Positions 1 through 9,052 of a stretch of DNA of 64,000 nt are shown in pieces. Where the stretch lies: contig OZ240684.1 in assembly GCA_965199175.1 (NCBI GenBank), forward strand, positions 1,922,001-1,986,000. Reading direction: 5' to 3'. The stretch is from G963923945 sp965199175 (GTDB lineage Bacteria > Pseudomonadota > Alphaproteobacteria > G963923945). Made by a program: the position numbers and the translations under genes. Within the stretch, counting starts at the first letter, position 1; each line of letters starts with the position of its first letter. A model generated the notes under the pieces. The model saw nothing but the letters and a program-made list of their open reading frames with translations, did no database searches and had not been told where the DNA came from.

Positions 1-1
1 T

Positions 2-469
2 CCTTTGATCGAGGAAGCGGCGGTTGAACGCACCCAGATACGGATCCAGGATGCTCTTGATCGTGGTGCGCAGCTGATCATGGGCGGGAAGAGACTTTCG
101 GGATGTTTTTTTGAGCCGACCCTTCTGACCGGTGTTGGGCCGGATATGGCTGTGATCTGTGAGGAAACATTTGCGCCGGTGGCGGCATTGTCTGTCTTTG
201 AAACCGAAGCCGAAGTGATTGCTGAGATCAATCAGTCTTCTTATGGTCTGGCGGGCTATGTCTATGGACGGGATATGAGCCGCCTCTGGCCGGTTGCTGA
301 AGCACTGGAATGCGGCATGGTTGCGGTCAACCGGGCCAGCTTGTCTTGTGATTCGGCCCCCTTTGGTGGGGTCAAGCAATCGGGTTTTGGCCGGGAAGGC
401 GGACGTTGGGGCCTTGAGGAATTTCAGGAAATCAAATATCTCTGCCTTGGCGGAATACAGCCGCTTTAG
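2..469 (+). CDS. Aldehyde dehydrogenase, C-terminal part (succinate-semialdehyde dehydrogenase-like), cut by the window edge
   Basis: This is the last ~155 residues of an NAD(P)-dependent aldehyde dehydrogenase; the N-terminal cofactor domain lies outside the window. Visible family features are FEPTLLTGV, the EETFAPV block whose EEXFGP-type residues hold the nicotinamide ribose, the GLAGYVYGRD strand and the C-terminal PFGGVKQSGFGREGG segment, which suits the GabD branch. The catalytic cysteine region is not in view, so activity and substrate cannot be judged. Succinate semialdehyde is inferred from the GGVKQSGxGREGG ending and could equally be another short-chain semialdehyde. The reading frame enters the window open. 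A 77-bp gap separates it from the next gene on the same strand. Confidence 0.85.
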   Translation, partial: PLIEEAAVERTQIRIQDALDRGAQLIMGGKRLSGCFFEPTLLTGVGPDMAVICEETFAPVAALSVFETEAEVIAEINQSSYGLAGYVYGRDMSRLWPVAEALECGMVAVNRASLSCDSAPFGGVKQSGFGREGGRWGLEEFQEIKYLCLGGIQPL

Positions 470-546
470 AGTTCTTTGCCCCTCTTTTCATGGGGGTGGG
501 TTTTGTGGTTTTTTGGTCGAATCATGCCGGAGTAAGAGATTGAATC

Positions 547-1530
547 ATGTCACTCAATTTACGGGATACTGTCGTTGAGTTTTTACAGCAAAATCCAGAG
601 CAGAAATTCACGACCCGGGAAATTGCCAACTGGATTTTTGAGACCTATCCGGATGAATGCCGTCGCAAGCAGGAACGCTCCACTGCTACTGTAATCCCGC
701 TCGATAATGAGGCGGCTCTCATACAGCAAATCACACGTGAAATCGGAGCACTCCGCCCGGTTTTGCAGAAACACCATCGGGAGATTAAAATCACCGAAGG
801 TCGTCCCCGAAAATATTATTTCACCCGGTCAACCGACCGTGATGCGATTGATCAGGCTGAAAGCAACCAGGGTTTCTCATCGGCAAAGGGACATGGCCCG
901 GCCATCAAAGAGCATGACCTTTACCCGATGGTATCGACATTTCTGTGGTCGGAACTTTCACTCTACAGCAAGCGGATTGATGAAAAGCGTTCCGGCAATT
1001 CTCAGGGTTCTGGCGGCAATAAATGGCTCTATCCTGATCTTGTCGGGATGCAAGACCTGAGTGGTGACTGGAAACGGGAAATCAAAGATTGTGTCCGGCA
1101 ATATGCCGACAAAAAAACAAAGCTCTGGTCTTTCGAGGTAAAAATTCTGATCAACCGCTCAAATCTGCGTGAGGCCTTTTTCCAGGCCGTGAGCAATTCA
1201 TCCTGGGCCAATTTTGGCTATTTGGTGGCCATTGAGATTGAAGGGATGGGCACCCTGAAAGAGCTGCGCATGCTCGCCAGTTTGCATGGTATTGGTTTTA
1301 TTCGTCTTGATGTTAAAGACCCTTCAGAAAGTGAAATAATGATTCCGGCCAAAGAGCGCAATGAAACCGACTGGGATACCGCCAACAGGCTCACGGAAGA
1401 AAACAAGGATTTTTCGGAATATATCAAACTCATTCGTCAGTTTTACCAGACCGGTGACATCCGCCGGTCCGATTGGGATATGGGGATTGATGAGGATGGG
1501 TATACCAGGGACCTCCAGTCACACAGATGA
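547..1530 (+). CDS. HrgA/COG2958-type protein: HARE-HTH domain plus PD-(D/E)XK nuclease-like domain
   Basis: The 327-residue protein has two parts. Residues ~4-92 look like a HARE-HTH winged helix (LRDTVVEFL, TTREIANWIFE, then GRPRKYYFT), a module proposed to read modified DNA. The remainder resembles a PD-(D/E)XK restriction-endonuclease fold: YPDLVG with Asp164, then a strand ending FEVKI with Glu197 and Lys199, giving the D...ExK set, and a hydrophobic helix with AFFQAV. This is the architecture of HrgA, known from Helicobacter pylori as a gene that replaces a restriction endonuclease. No methyltransferase gene lies beside it, so it is an orphan here. The ATG start follows a GGAG at somewhat long spacing. 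The gene is independent of the metabolic genes on either side. Domain assignments are from motif reading only; cleavage activity is inference. Confidence 0.72.
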   Translation: MSLNLRDTVVEFLQQNPEQKFTTREIANWIFETYPDECRRKQERSTATVIPLDNEAALIQQITREIGALRPVLQKHHREIKITEGRPRKYYFTRSTDRDAIDQAESNQGFSSAKGHGPAIKEHDLYPMVSTFLWSELSLYSKRIDEKRSGNSQGSGGNKWLYPDLVGMQDLSGDWKREIKDCVRQYADKKTKLWSFEVKILINRSNLREAFFQAVSNSSWANFGYLVAIEIEGMGTLKELRMLASLHGIGFIRLDVKDPSESEIMIPAKERNETDWDTANRLTEENKDFSEYIKLIRQFYQTGDIRRSDWDMGIDEDGYTRDLQSHR

Positions 1531-1549
1531 ATGAAGGCAACCAGGAGAA

Positions 1550-2956
1550 ATGATCAACGAAACGAAAAAGGAAACCTCAGGGGCATTCGATTACGATCTG
1601 TTTGTGATCGGGGCTGGTTCGGGGGGTGCACGGGCGGCCCGTATGGCTGCTCAGTCCGGCCTTAAGGTGGGGATTGCTGAGAATTCCTATCTTGGCGGTA
1701 CCTGCGTTAATGTTGGCTGTGTTCCGAAAAAATTATTCGCTTACGCTGCCCATATTGGTGAGGATATGGCAGATGCGGCCGGATATGGTTGGCATGCTCA
1801 ATCCCTGAATTTTGATTGGTCAACTCTCCTGACTGGCAAGAATGCGGCCATTACCCGGCTGAACCGGGCTCAGGAGAATGCGTTGATGAAGGCGGGTGTG
1901 ACATTGCACTGGGCGCGCGCCCGGCTGACCGGACCCGGGCAGATTGATCTGGCCGGTGATACGATCACAGCTGAGACCATTCTGATTGCCACCGGGGGTC
2001 AGCCCTATGTGCCGGATATTCCCGGTCGTGAGCATATTATCACCTCGAATGAGGCCTTTTTTCTGGAAGCTTTACCCAGGAAAGCGGTCATTGTGGGCGG
2101 TGGTTATATTGCGGTTGAATTTGCCTCAATCCTCAACGGTCTGGGTGTTGATGTGACTCAGATCTATCGTGGGCCGCTTTTTTTGCGTGGTTTTGACGAT
2201 GATGTACGGCACCATCTGGCACTGGAAATGCGGCGGCAAGGAATGGATCTGCGTTTTGATACTCAGGTGGCTGAAATTGAAAAAAGCGGCTCTGATCTGC
2301 GGGTCATTCCCGAAGATGGTGAGGCAATCGAAACCGGGTTGGTTTTGTACGCAACCGGCCGTAAGGCCAATACGTCCGGCCTTGGTCTGGATGCAGCCGG
2401 GGTTGACCTCAATCAGGATGGTTCGATCACAGTTGATTCTTATTTTCGCACCACTCAGCCGGGTATTTTTGCTTTGGGTGATGTTATTGGCGGGTTACAG
2501 CTGACGCCGGTTGCGATTGCTGAGGCGATGGCGTTTGTTCAGACTCTGACCGGCGGCGTGCCCCAGGCAATGGATTATGATGGTGTCCCCACGGCGGTTT
2601 TTTCCAATCCGAATATCGGGATGGTTGGTCTGAGCGAAGAACAGGCCCGCCGTGATTATGGTGATATTGATGTGTATCTTTCGCGCTTTCGCCCTTTGAA
2701 GACCCTGATCAGTGGTAATCAGGGTCAGGCTTTGGTCAAAGTGATCACCGATCCGGTCAGTGACCGGGTTTTGGGTTTGCATCTGGTCGGTCCTGAAGCC
2801 GGAGAAATTGTTCAGGGATTTGCCGTGGCTATGAAGGCCGGGGCGACCAAGGCTCAATTTGATGCAACCGTGGGCATTCACCCGACCCTGGCTGAGGAAT
2901 ATGTTACATTACGCCAAAAGCGTCCTTCTCCGGTGTTGGGGAATAACCAGGAGTAA
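1550..2956 (+). CDS. gor: Glutathione-disulfide reductase
   Basis: A 468-residue FAD/NADPH flavoprotein of the cytosolic disulfide reductase family, reducing GSSG to GSH. The FAD-binding GAGSGG loop is at residues ~21-26, and the redox-active disulfide lies in GGTCVNVGCVPKK (Cys52 and Cys57). A second dinucleotide motif, VGGGYIAVEFA, is near residue 185. The FAD-site ATGR and GDV blocks follow, and the C-terminal dimer-contributed GIHPTLAEE supplies the catalytic His-Glu pair. The length is normal. The ATG is preceded by CCAGGAGAA at good spacing. The CVNVGCVPKK signature favours glutathione reductase over dihydrolipoamide dehydrogenase or mercuric reductase. Confidence 0.93.
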   Translation: MINETKKETSGAFDYDLFVIGAGSGGARAARMAAQSGLKVGIAENSYLGGTCVNVGCVPKKLFAYAAHIGEDMADAAGYGWHAQSLNFDWSTLLTGKNAAITRLNRAQENALMKAGVTLHWARARLTGPGQIDLAGDTITAETILIATGGQPYVPDIPGREHIITSNEAFFLEALPRKAVIVGGGYIAVEFASILNGLGVDVTQIYRGPLFLRGFDDDVRHHLALEMRRQGMDLRFDTQVAEIEKSGSDLRVIPEDGEAIETGLVLYATGRKANTSGLGLDAAGVDLNQDGSITVDSYFRTTQPGIFALGDVIGGLQLTPVAIAEAMAFVQTLTGGVPQAMDYDGVPTAVFSNPNIGMVGLSEEQARRDYGDIDVYLSRFRPLKTLISGNQGQALVKVITDPVSDRVLGLHLVGPEAGEIVQGFAVAMKAGATKAQFDATVGIHPTLAEEYVTLRQKRPSPVLGNNQE

Positions 2957-3096
2957 GGGTTGGCCGGGAGCCGAAGATCATTCTTTATGAAATGCGTATG
3001 AGATGGGCGTTGTTTTATTCCGGGTGTCTTCTGGCTTGGAAAATCATCCGGAGCGGCGTATAGGGAAGGTCACAGGATGTGACAAGCAGGTAGAGT

Positions 3097-4476
3097 ATGA
3101 ATTGGAATCCTCAGACATGGCGTGAGAAAACCGCTCTGCATCAGCCATCTTACCCGGATGCGGATGCTCTGTATCGTTCCTGGAAAGAGCTTTCCGGGAT
3201 GCCGCCATTGGTTTTTGCCGGTGAGTGTCGGCGTCTTGAAGACCAGATTGCTCAGGCGGTACGCGGGGAGGCTTTCCTGCTTCAGGGCGGTGATTGTGCC
3301 GAAAGTTTTGCTGAATTTCACGCCAATACCATTCGTGATACCTTCCGGGTTTTGTTGCAGATGGCGGTTGTGTTGACTTTTGGGGCCTCCCTTCCGGTGA
3401 TCAAGATTGGCCGTCTGGCTGGTCAGTTTGCCAAGCCGCGCTCATCGCCCATGGAGCGGCAGGGGGATGTGGAATTACCCAGCTATCTTGGCGATATGAT
3501 CAATGGCATCAATTTTGACCAGAAGTCGAGGATTCCAGATCCGGACCGCATGCTCAGGGCGTATCATCAGGCTGCAGCGACCCAAAATCTTCTGCGGGCA
3601 TTTGCCAAAGGCGGCTATGCTGATTTGCGCAAGGTGCAGGATTGGAATCTCAGTTTTACGTCCCGGGCTGATCAGGGCGCGCGCTACCGTGAACTGGCTG
3701 ATCGTATTGAGGAATGTCTGGGCTTCATGGCGGCTTGTGGAATTACATCGGCAACCACCCGCCGGATGCGGGAAACCGAATTTTATATCTCTCATGAGGC
3801 TCTCTTGCTGCCTTATGAAGAGGCTCTGACCCGGATTGATAGCACATCGGGGCATTGGTACGATGTTTCTGCCCATATGTTATGGATTGGTGAGCGTACC
3901 CGTCAGCCTGATGGGGCGCATGTTGAATTTTTGCGCGGGGTTAAAAATCCGGTCGGGGTGAAAATCGGTCCGACAGTTGATGGGGAAGATTTTCTCCGTC
4001 TTTGTGCGGCGTTGAATCCAGACAATATTGCCGGGCGTTTGACCCTGATCATTCGTATGGGGCATGACCGTGTCGGTGATACATTGCCACCTCTGATCGA
4101 AGTGGCTCAGCGTGAGGGGCTGGCTGTTTTATGGGTGTGTGATCCCATGCATGCCAATACGATTAAAAGCGAAAGTGGTTATAAAACCCGTCCTTTTGAC
4201 TATATTCTCGGGGAAGTACGCAGTTTTCTGGATGTCTGCCGGGGGACCGGGGTTCATCCTGGCGGGTTGCATATTGAAATGACCGGTCAGGATGTCACCG
4301 AATGTTTGGGGGGAACCCAGGATATCGCCGATCAGGATCTGGCCGCCCGTTATCATACCCATTGCGATCCCCGCCTGAACGCCAGCCAGGCCCTTGAATT
4401 GGCTTTTCTGGTTGCTGAGGGTTTGAAGGGTGCGCGCCGGGCTGACCGACGGCAGCATATCGCTGGTGCGTCTTAG
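3097..4476 (+). CDS. aroG: Class II 3-deoxy-D-arabino-heptulosonate-7-phosphate (DAHP) synthase
   Basis: Condenses phosphoenolpyruvate and erythrose 4-phosphate in the first step of the shikimate pathway. The 459-residue protein is the plant/Mycobacterium-like class II type, recognised by the N-terminal W-P-(S/Q)-WR start, the QGGDCAESF metal/PEP segment near residue 65, KIGRLAGQFAKPRS, and the later GERTRQPDGAHVEFLRGVKNP, DPMHANT and GGLHIEMTGQDVTECLGG blocks. Length matches the family. It lies 140 bp after gor and is followed after 6 bp by nadE, so the two are probably cotranscribed. No separate regulatory domain is visible beyond the class II core. The symbol reflects common alphaproteobacterial usage. 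Confidence 0.93.
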   Translation: MNWNPQTWREKTALHQPSYPDADALYRSWKELSGMPPLVFAGECRRLEDQIAQAVRGEAFLLQGGDCAESFAEFHANTIRDTFRVLLQMAVVLTFGASLPVIKIGRLAGQFAKPRSSPMERQGDVELPSYLGDMINGINFDQKSRIPDPDRMLRAYHQAAATQNLLRAFAKGGYADLRKVQDWNLSFTSRADQGARYRELADRIEECLGFMAACGITSATTRRMRETEFYISHEALLLPYEEALTRIDSTSGHWYDVSAHMLWIGERTRQPDGAHVEFLRGVKNPVGVKIGPTVDGEDFLRLCAALNPDNIAGRLTLIIRMGHDRVGDTLPPLIEVAQREGLAVLWVCDPMHANTIKSESGYKTRPFDYILGEVRSFLDVCRGTGVHPGGLHIEMTGQDVTECLGGTQDIADQDLAARYHTHCDPRLNASQALELAFLVAEGLKGARRADRRQHIAGAS

Positions 4477-4482
4477 GGGCGC

Positions 4483-6141
4483 ATGGTCGCCACCCGTTCT
4501 TTTTCGCTGGCTCAGCTTAATCCGACGGTCGGGGATATCAGGGGCAATGCAGACCTGATCCGCCAGGCCCGCTGTGATGCTCAGAGCAGTGATCTTCTGA
4601 TATGCAGTGAACTGGTCCTTTGCGGATATCCCCCTGAAGACCTGGTTTTGCGGCCGGCCTTTCTGGATGCTGTGGAGGCGATGATTGGTGACTTAGCAGC
4701 CGAGACCGCTGAGGGTGGTCCGGCGGTGTTGTTGGGGGCACCATGGCGGCAGGATGGGCATCTCTATAATGCGGCTTTGTTATTGGATGGGGGGGAGATA
4801 ACGGCCCGACGCTATAAATATGCTTTGCCCAATTACAGTGTATTTGATGAAAAACGCCTCTTTACTCCGGGGAATCTTTCTGGCCCGGTTAATTTTCGGG
4901 GGTTGCGTTTGGGTGTTATGCTCTGTGAAGATCTTTGGATTCCGGATGTGGCGGAATGTCTTTGTGAATCCGGGGCCGAAATTTTGGTTGTTTTGAATGC
5001 GTCTCCCTATGAATGCGGGAAGGGGGATCAACGACTCGCCCATGGTGTTGCGCGGGTTAAAGAGAATGGCTTGCCGCTGATTTATGTCAATCAGATCGGT
5101 GGTCAGGATGAATTGGTTTTTGATGGCGCCTCTTTTGTTCTTTCTGCAGATGCGACCATGCAGGTGGCTTTTCCGGCGTGGCGGGAAGCGGTTGTGGAGA
5201 CCATGTGGCGGCGTGATCAGGATGGCTGGGCATGCGCATCCGGGATGATTGCGCCGGCAGCCGGAGAGCAGGCGGATATTTATGCTGCTTTGACTCTGGG
5301 TTTGCGGGATTATGTGGAAAAAAACCGGTTTCCTGATGTCCTCATCGGTCTTTCGGGAGGGATCGATTCAGCATTGGCCGCCGCATTGGCGGTTGATGCC
5401 TTGGGAGAGAAACGGGTTAAGGCGGTGATGATGCCTTCACCCTATACATCGCGCGCGAGTCGTGAGGATGCTCAGGAAGTTGCCAATCGTCTGGGCATTG
5501 ATTTAGAGACTGTGGATATCGAACCAGCCATGGGTGTTTTTGCCGATATTTTGGCTCCTCTCATCGGTGAGGGTGATTCCGGCGTGACCAGGGAGAATAT
5601 TCAATCCCGGATTCGCGGATTGATTTTGATGGCTTTGTCCAACCAGCGCGGTGGGATGGTTCTTTCCACTGGTAATAAATCTGAATTATCAGTGGGGTAT
5701 ACAACTTTATATGGTGATATGTGTGGTGGGTTTTCGGTCCTTAAGGATATTTATAAGACCACCGTTCTGGCTTTGGCAGCCTGGCGCAATGCCAGCAAAC
5801 CGGCCGGGGGTTTGGGGCCGGAAGGTGCGGTTATCCCGCCCCGGGTGATCACCAAGCCCCCTTCGGCAGAACTCAAACCGGGGCAGAAAGATCAGGACAG
5901 CTTGCCCCCCTATGAAGAATTGGATGCTATTCTTGAGTCTCTTATTGAAGAGGACAAAGCATTGGCTGAGGTTACAGCAGTTGGCTATCCGGAGCACAGG
6001 GTTGGGGATATCTGGCGTTTGTTGCTTTTTTCAGAATACAAAAGACGCCAGGCACCCCCGGGCGTTAAGATCAGCCGCCGCGCCCATGGACGTGAACGGC
6101 GGTATCCGGTTGTGAACCGTTTTTTGGGAGAACAGAACTGA
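4483..6141 (+). CDS. nadE: Glutamine-dependent NAD+ synthetase
   Basis: A 552-residue two-domain enzyme that amidates nicotinic acid adenine dinucleotide to NAD+. The N-terminal carbon-nitrogen hydrolase domain releases ammonia from glutamine. Its Glu-Lys-Cys triad is visible as SELVLCGYPPEDL, YKYALPNY and MLCEDLW. The C-terminal ATP-pyrophosphatase domain carries the P-loop GLSGGIDSA near residue 289, STGNKSELSVGY, and a terminal KRRQAPPGVKIS. The ATG is 6 bp after the aroG stop, with AGGGG as the likely ribosome site. Its TGA overlaps the gltX ATG by one base, so translational coupling is likely. Confidence 0.94.
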   Translation: MVATRSFSLAQLNPTVGDIRGNADLIRQARCDAQSSDLLICSELVLCGYPPEDLVLRPAFLDAVEAMIGDLAAETAEGGPAVLLGAPWRQDGHLYNAALLLDGGEITARRYKYALPNYSVFDEKRLFTPGNLSGPVNFRGLRLGVMLCEDLWIPDVAECLCESGAEILVVLNASPYECGKGDQRLAHGVARVKENGLPLIYVNQIGGQDELVFDGASFVLSADATMQVAFPAWREAVVETMWRRDQDGWACASGMIAPAAGEQADIYAALTLGLRDYVEKNRFPDVLIGLSGGIDSALAAALAVDALGEKRVKAVMMPSPYTSRASREDAQEVANRLGIDLETVDIEPAMGVFADILAPLIGEGDSGVTRENIQSRIRGLILMALSNQRGGMVLSTGNKSELSVGYTTLYGDMCGGFSVLKDIYKTTVLALAAWRNASKPAGGLGPEGAVIPPRVITKPPSAELKPGQKDQDSLPPYEELDAILESLIEEDKALAEVTAVGYPEHRVGDIWRLLLFSEYKRRQAPPGVKISRRAHGRERRYPVVNRFLGEQN

Positions 6142-7493
6142 TGTCGCGGGTACGTTTTGCCCCCAGCCCGACCGGCATGCTCCATGTTGGTAATGCCCGT
6201 GTGGCTTTGATGAACTGGCTGTATGCCCGCAAGCATGGGGTAGATTTTATTATACGTTTTGATGACACCGACCATCAGCGTTCCCGGCAAGAATATGTTG
6301 AGGGGATTATCCGTGATCTCTCCTGGCTGGGTTTGACATGGACCGGGACGGTTCGGCAATCTGAGCGTCTTGATCTGTATCGGTCCGCTTTTGATCGCCT
6401 GCGTGCATGTGATCGTATCTATCCTTGCTATGAGACTCCCGAAGAACTGGCCCTGATGCGTAAGCGTCTTTTGGCTCAGGGCAAACCGCCGGTTTATGAT
6501 CGTTCGGGTTTGCATCTGACCGGGGATGAGCGGGCACGGCTGGAGGATGAGGGGCGGACTCCTCATTGGCGGTTTCGTCTTGATGATGGCCCGGTAGCCT
6601 GGGATGATATGGTGCATGGGACCATCCGTTTTGATCAGCTGAGTTTATCGGATCCGGTTTTGTATCGTTCTGATGGGCGGCCTTTATTCACGCTTTCCTC
6701 GGTGGTTGATGATATTGATCTTTCGATTTCTGTGATTGCCCGTGGTGATGATCATATTGCCAATACGGCGGTCCAGATTGGTTTGTTCAGAGCATTGGAG
6801 GCCGAGCCACCTCAGTTTGCCCATCTGCCCCTTTTGACCAATACCGATGGGGGGGATTTGTCTAAGCGGGATGGGGGGTCTTTATCCTTGCAGTCATTGG
6901 CAGAGCAGGGGTTTGAGCCGATGGCGGTCAATGCCCATGTGATCAGCTTGGGGTCAACATGCCCGGTTCAGCCTGATCTGGGTCTTGATGCTGTGGCGGA
7001 TTTCTTTGATTTTTCTTCTTTTTCCAGGTCATCGGCCCGATTCAGCATGCAGGAGATTATGCGGTTTAACCGCCGCATGATTCAGGAGATGCCTTTTACG
7101 CAGGCCGGGCCACGTTTGGCGGCGATGGGCCTGAAGACGGCTGATGACGTTTTCGATGAAGCCTTTTGGTTGGCTGTGCGTCTTAATTTGGAGCGTTTTT
7201 GCGATGCTCAAACCTGGTGGCAGATCTGCCGGGGGACCATAGACCCGCAGTCGACTGATGATGCGTATCTTTCCCTGGCGTTGGATGTTTTGCCGCCTGA
7301 GCCATGGAATGACAAAACCTGGGGCCTTTGGACGTCACGATTGCAAGAGCAGACCGGACGCCGGGGCAAGGCATTGTTTCGTCCTTTGCGACTTGCGTTG
7401 ACCGGTGTTGATCACGGACCCGGTCTGAATGTTTTGTTACCGCTCATCGGGCGCGACCAGGTGGCGGCCCGTTTGGGTGGTCAGGTAAGCTGA
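6141..7493 (+). CDS. gltX: Glutamate--tRNA ligase
   Basis: A class I aminoacyl-tRNA synthetase of 450 residues that charges tRNA with glutamate. The HIGH-equivalent is in PSPTGMLHVGNAR near residue 16, and the KMSKS-equivalent is DLSKRDGG around residue 240. IIRFDDTDHQRS and the VDDIDLSISVIARGDDH block are typical of the family. Alphaproteobacteria often carry two GltX paralogues; the short anticodon-binding part here suits the second (GltX2) kind, but charging specificity for tRNA-Glu versus tRNA-Gln cannot be read from the sequence. The start overlaps the nadE stop by one base (TGATG). The next gene is 143 bp away across a repeat-bearing spacer. Confidence 0.92.
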   Translation: MSRVRFAPSPTGMLHVGNARVALMNWLYARKHGVDFIIRFDDTDHQRSRQEYVEGIIRDLSWLGLTWTGTVRQSERLDLYRSAFDRLRACDRIYPCYETPEELALMRKRLLAQGKPPVYDRSGLHLTGDERARLEDEGRTPHWRFRLDDGPVAWDDMVHGTIRFDQLSLSDPVLYRSDGRPLFTLSSVVDDIDLSISVIARGDDHIANTAVQIGLFRALEAEPPQFAHLPLLTNTDGGDLSKRDGGSLSLQSLAEQGFEPMAVNAHVISLGSTCPVQPDLGLDAVADFFDFSSFSRSSARFSMQEIMRFNRRMIQEMPFTQAGPRLAAMGLKTADDVFDEAFWLAVRLNLERFCDAQTWWQICRGTIDPQSTDDAYLSLALDVLPPEPWNDKTWGLWTSRLQEQTGRRGKALFRPLRLALTGVDHGPGLNVLLPLIGRDQVAARLGGQVS

Positions 7494-7500
7494 AGACTAT

Positions 7501-7548
7501 TGTAATCAATGTACCCTGTAATCAACGTAACCTGTAATCAATGTAACC
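7501..7548 (+). repeat. 16-bp direct repeat, three copies, gltX-cysS spacer
   Basis: Three head-to-tail copies of a 16-base unit beginning TGTAATCAA at 7501, 7517 and 7533, differing by one or two bases, lie directly after gltX. A decayed fourth copy (GATTGTACCC) follows. No coding sense was found. Confidence 0.85.
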
Positions 7549-7572
7549 GATTGTACCCGACCACCGGCTGTT

Positions 7573-7616
7573 TCTGATTTTTATGATCCATTCTTCTGAT
7601 TTTTATGATTCATTCT
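7573..7616 (+). repeat. 22-bp direct repeat, two copies, upstream of cysS
   Basis: Two adjacent copies of a 22-base unit beginning TCTGATTTTTATGAT at 7573 and 7595 end 20 bases before the cysS ATG. They are distinct in sequence from the 16-bp repeat in the same spacer. Confidence 0.85.
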
Positions 7617-7636
7617 GTTGACGATCACAGACGACC

Positions 7637-9052
7637 ATGACTGAGAGATCACGACAGCTCAGGCTGCATAACAGTTCTGGCCGGGTCCGTCAGGAATTCA
7701 AGCCGTTAGATCCCGGTCATGTGCGGATGTATGTATGTGGGCCGACAGTGTATGATCGGGCGCATATCGGCAATGCCCGTCCGGTGGTTGTCTTTGATGT
7801 GCTGTTCCGGTTGTTGCGCAGCCTGTATCCGAAGGTAACATATGTCCGCAATATCACCGATATTGATGATAAAATTATTGAGGCGTCAAAAAAGAATAAT
7901 GAACCCATCCAGGCACGAACGACACGTATGACCGCACTATTTCATGATGATATGGCGGCTTTGGGGGCATTGCCGCCGAGCTTTGAACCCCGGGCGACCG
8001 ATCATATTGAGGCCATGCTGGCCATGATTACGACCCTGATTGACAAGGGCCATGCTTATGTTGCTGATGGTCATGTTCTCTTTCATGTGCCTTCGAATCC
8101 TTATTATGGACAGCTTTCTGGTCAGGATCGTCATCAGATGATTGCCGGAGCCCGGATTGAGGTTGCCTCTTATAAGAAAGATCCGGCTGATTTTATCCTG
8201 TGGAAGCCGAGTAACGATGATCAACCCGGTTGGGACAGCCCCTGGGGGCTGGGTCGTCCGGGCTGGCATATTGAATGTTCGGCCATGAGCGCGACATATC
8301 TTGGGCCCTGTTTTGATATTCATGGCGGTGGTCTTGATTTGATCGTTCCCCATCATGAAAACGAGATTGCCCAGAGCTGTTGTGCCCACGACCGTTCTGA
8401 TATGGCCCGGTTTTGGCTTCATAACGGTTATGTCGCGCTTGATGGTGAGAAAATGTCTAAATCTTTGGGGAATGTGGTCACAGTACGGGAGTTGCTGGAT
8501 CAGGGTTGGCCGGGTGAGGTTATTCGTTTGACGTTATTATCGGCTCAGTATCGCCAGCCGCTTGATTTCACGATGACTCGTCTGGCGGAAAGCCGGGTTC
8601 AGCTTGACCGCCTCTATGGGGCGTTGCGCATTGTTGAGAGTGATGATGACACCGATGGTTCTTCATCACAGCCGGAAGGAGTCTGGGAAGCTCTTCTGGA
8701 TGATCTCAATGTGCCGGCGGCTTTGGCGTCTCTGCATGACATGGCTCACCGGCTTAACAAGACCGGGGATCGCCAACTGGCGGCAGAACTCAGATCCGGG
8801 GGCAGGATGCTGGGTCTGCTCAATCAATCCGCTCAATCCTGGTTCAGGAAGCCCCCGGCCCGTTCCGCTCAGAGTCATGCTGTGGCTCAAACCACTGATA
8901 CCGATTGGATTGAGCAACATATTGCCGAGCGTCTTGCGGCACGCCGCCGGGGTGATTATGACCATGCGGACCGTATCCGTGATTGTCTGGCGGAGCGTGG
9001 TGTGGTGCTTGAAGATACATCGCAGGGAACCAGCTGGAGATGGAAACAGTGA
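7637..9052 (+). CDS. cysS: Cysteine--tRNA ligase
   Basis: A class I synthetase of 471 residues that charges tRNA-Cys. The zinc-binding and ATP-site segment VCGPTVYDRAHIGNARP (HIGH-equivalent HIGN) is near residues 32-48, the zinc/cysteine-recognition blocks GWHIECSAMS and HHENEIAQSCCAH follow, and the KMSKS loop is exact in GEKMSKSLGN near residue 275. The end (RIRDxLAERGVxLEDTxxGTxWR) is the normal cysS C-terminus. It overlaps the following citramalate synthase gene by 13 bp, so the two are probably cotranscribed. The immediate upstream region is a 22-bp tandem repeat and shows only a weak ribosome-binding site. Confidence 0.95.
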   Translation: MTERSRQLRLHNSSGRVRQEFKPLDPGHVRMYVCGPTVYDRAHIGNARPVVVFDVLFRLLRSLYPKVTYVRNITDIDDKIIEASKKNNEPIQARTTRMTALFHDDMAALGALPPSFEPRATDHIEAMLAMITTLIDKGHAYVADGHVLFHVPSNPYYGQLSGQDRHQMIAGARIEVASYKKDPADFILWKPSNDDQPGWDSPWGLGRPGWHIECSAMSATYLGPCFDIHGGGLDLIVPHHENEIAQSCCAHDRSDMARFWLHNGYVALDGEKMSKSLGNVVTVRELLDQGWPGEVIRLTLLSAQYRQPLDFTMTRLAESRVQLDRLYGALRIVESDDDTDGSSSQPEGVWEALLDDLNVPAALASLHDMAHRLNKTGDRQLAAELRSGGRMLGLLNQSAQSWFRKPPARSAQSHAVAQTTDTDWIEQHIAERLAARRRGDYDHADRIRDCLAERGVVLEDTSQGTSWRWKQ

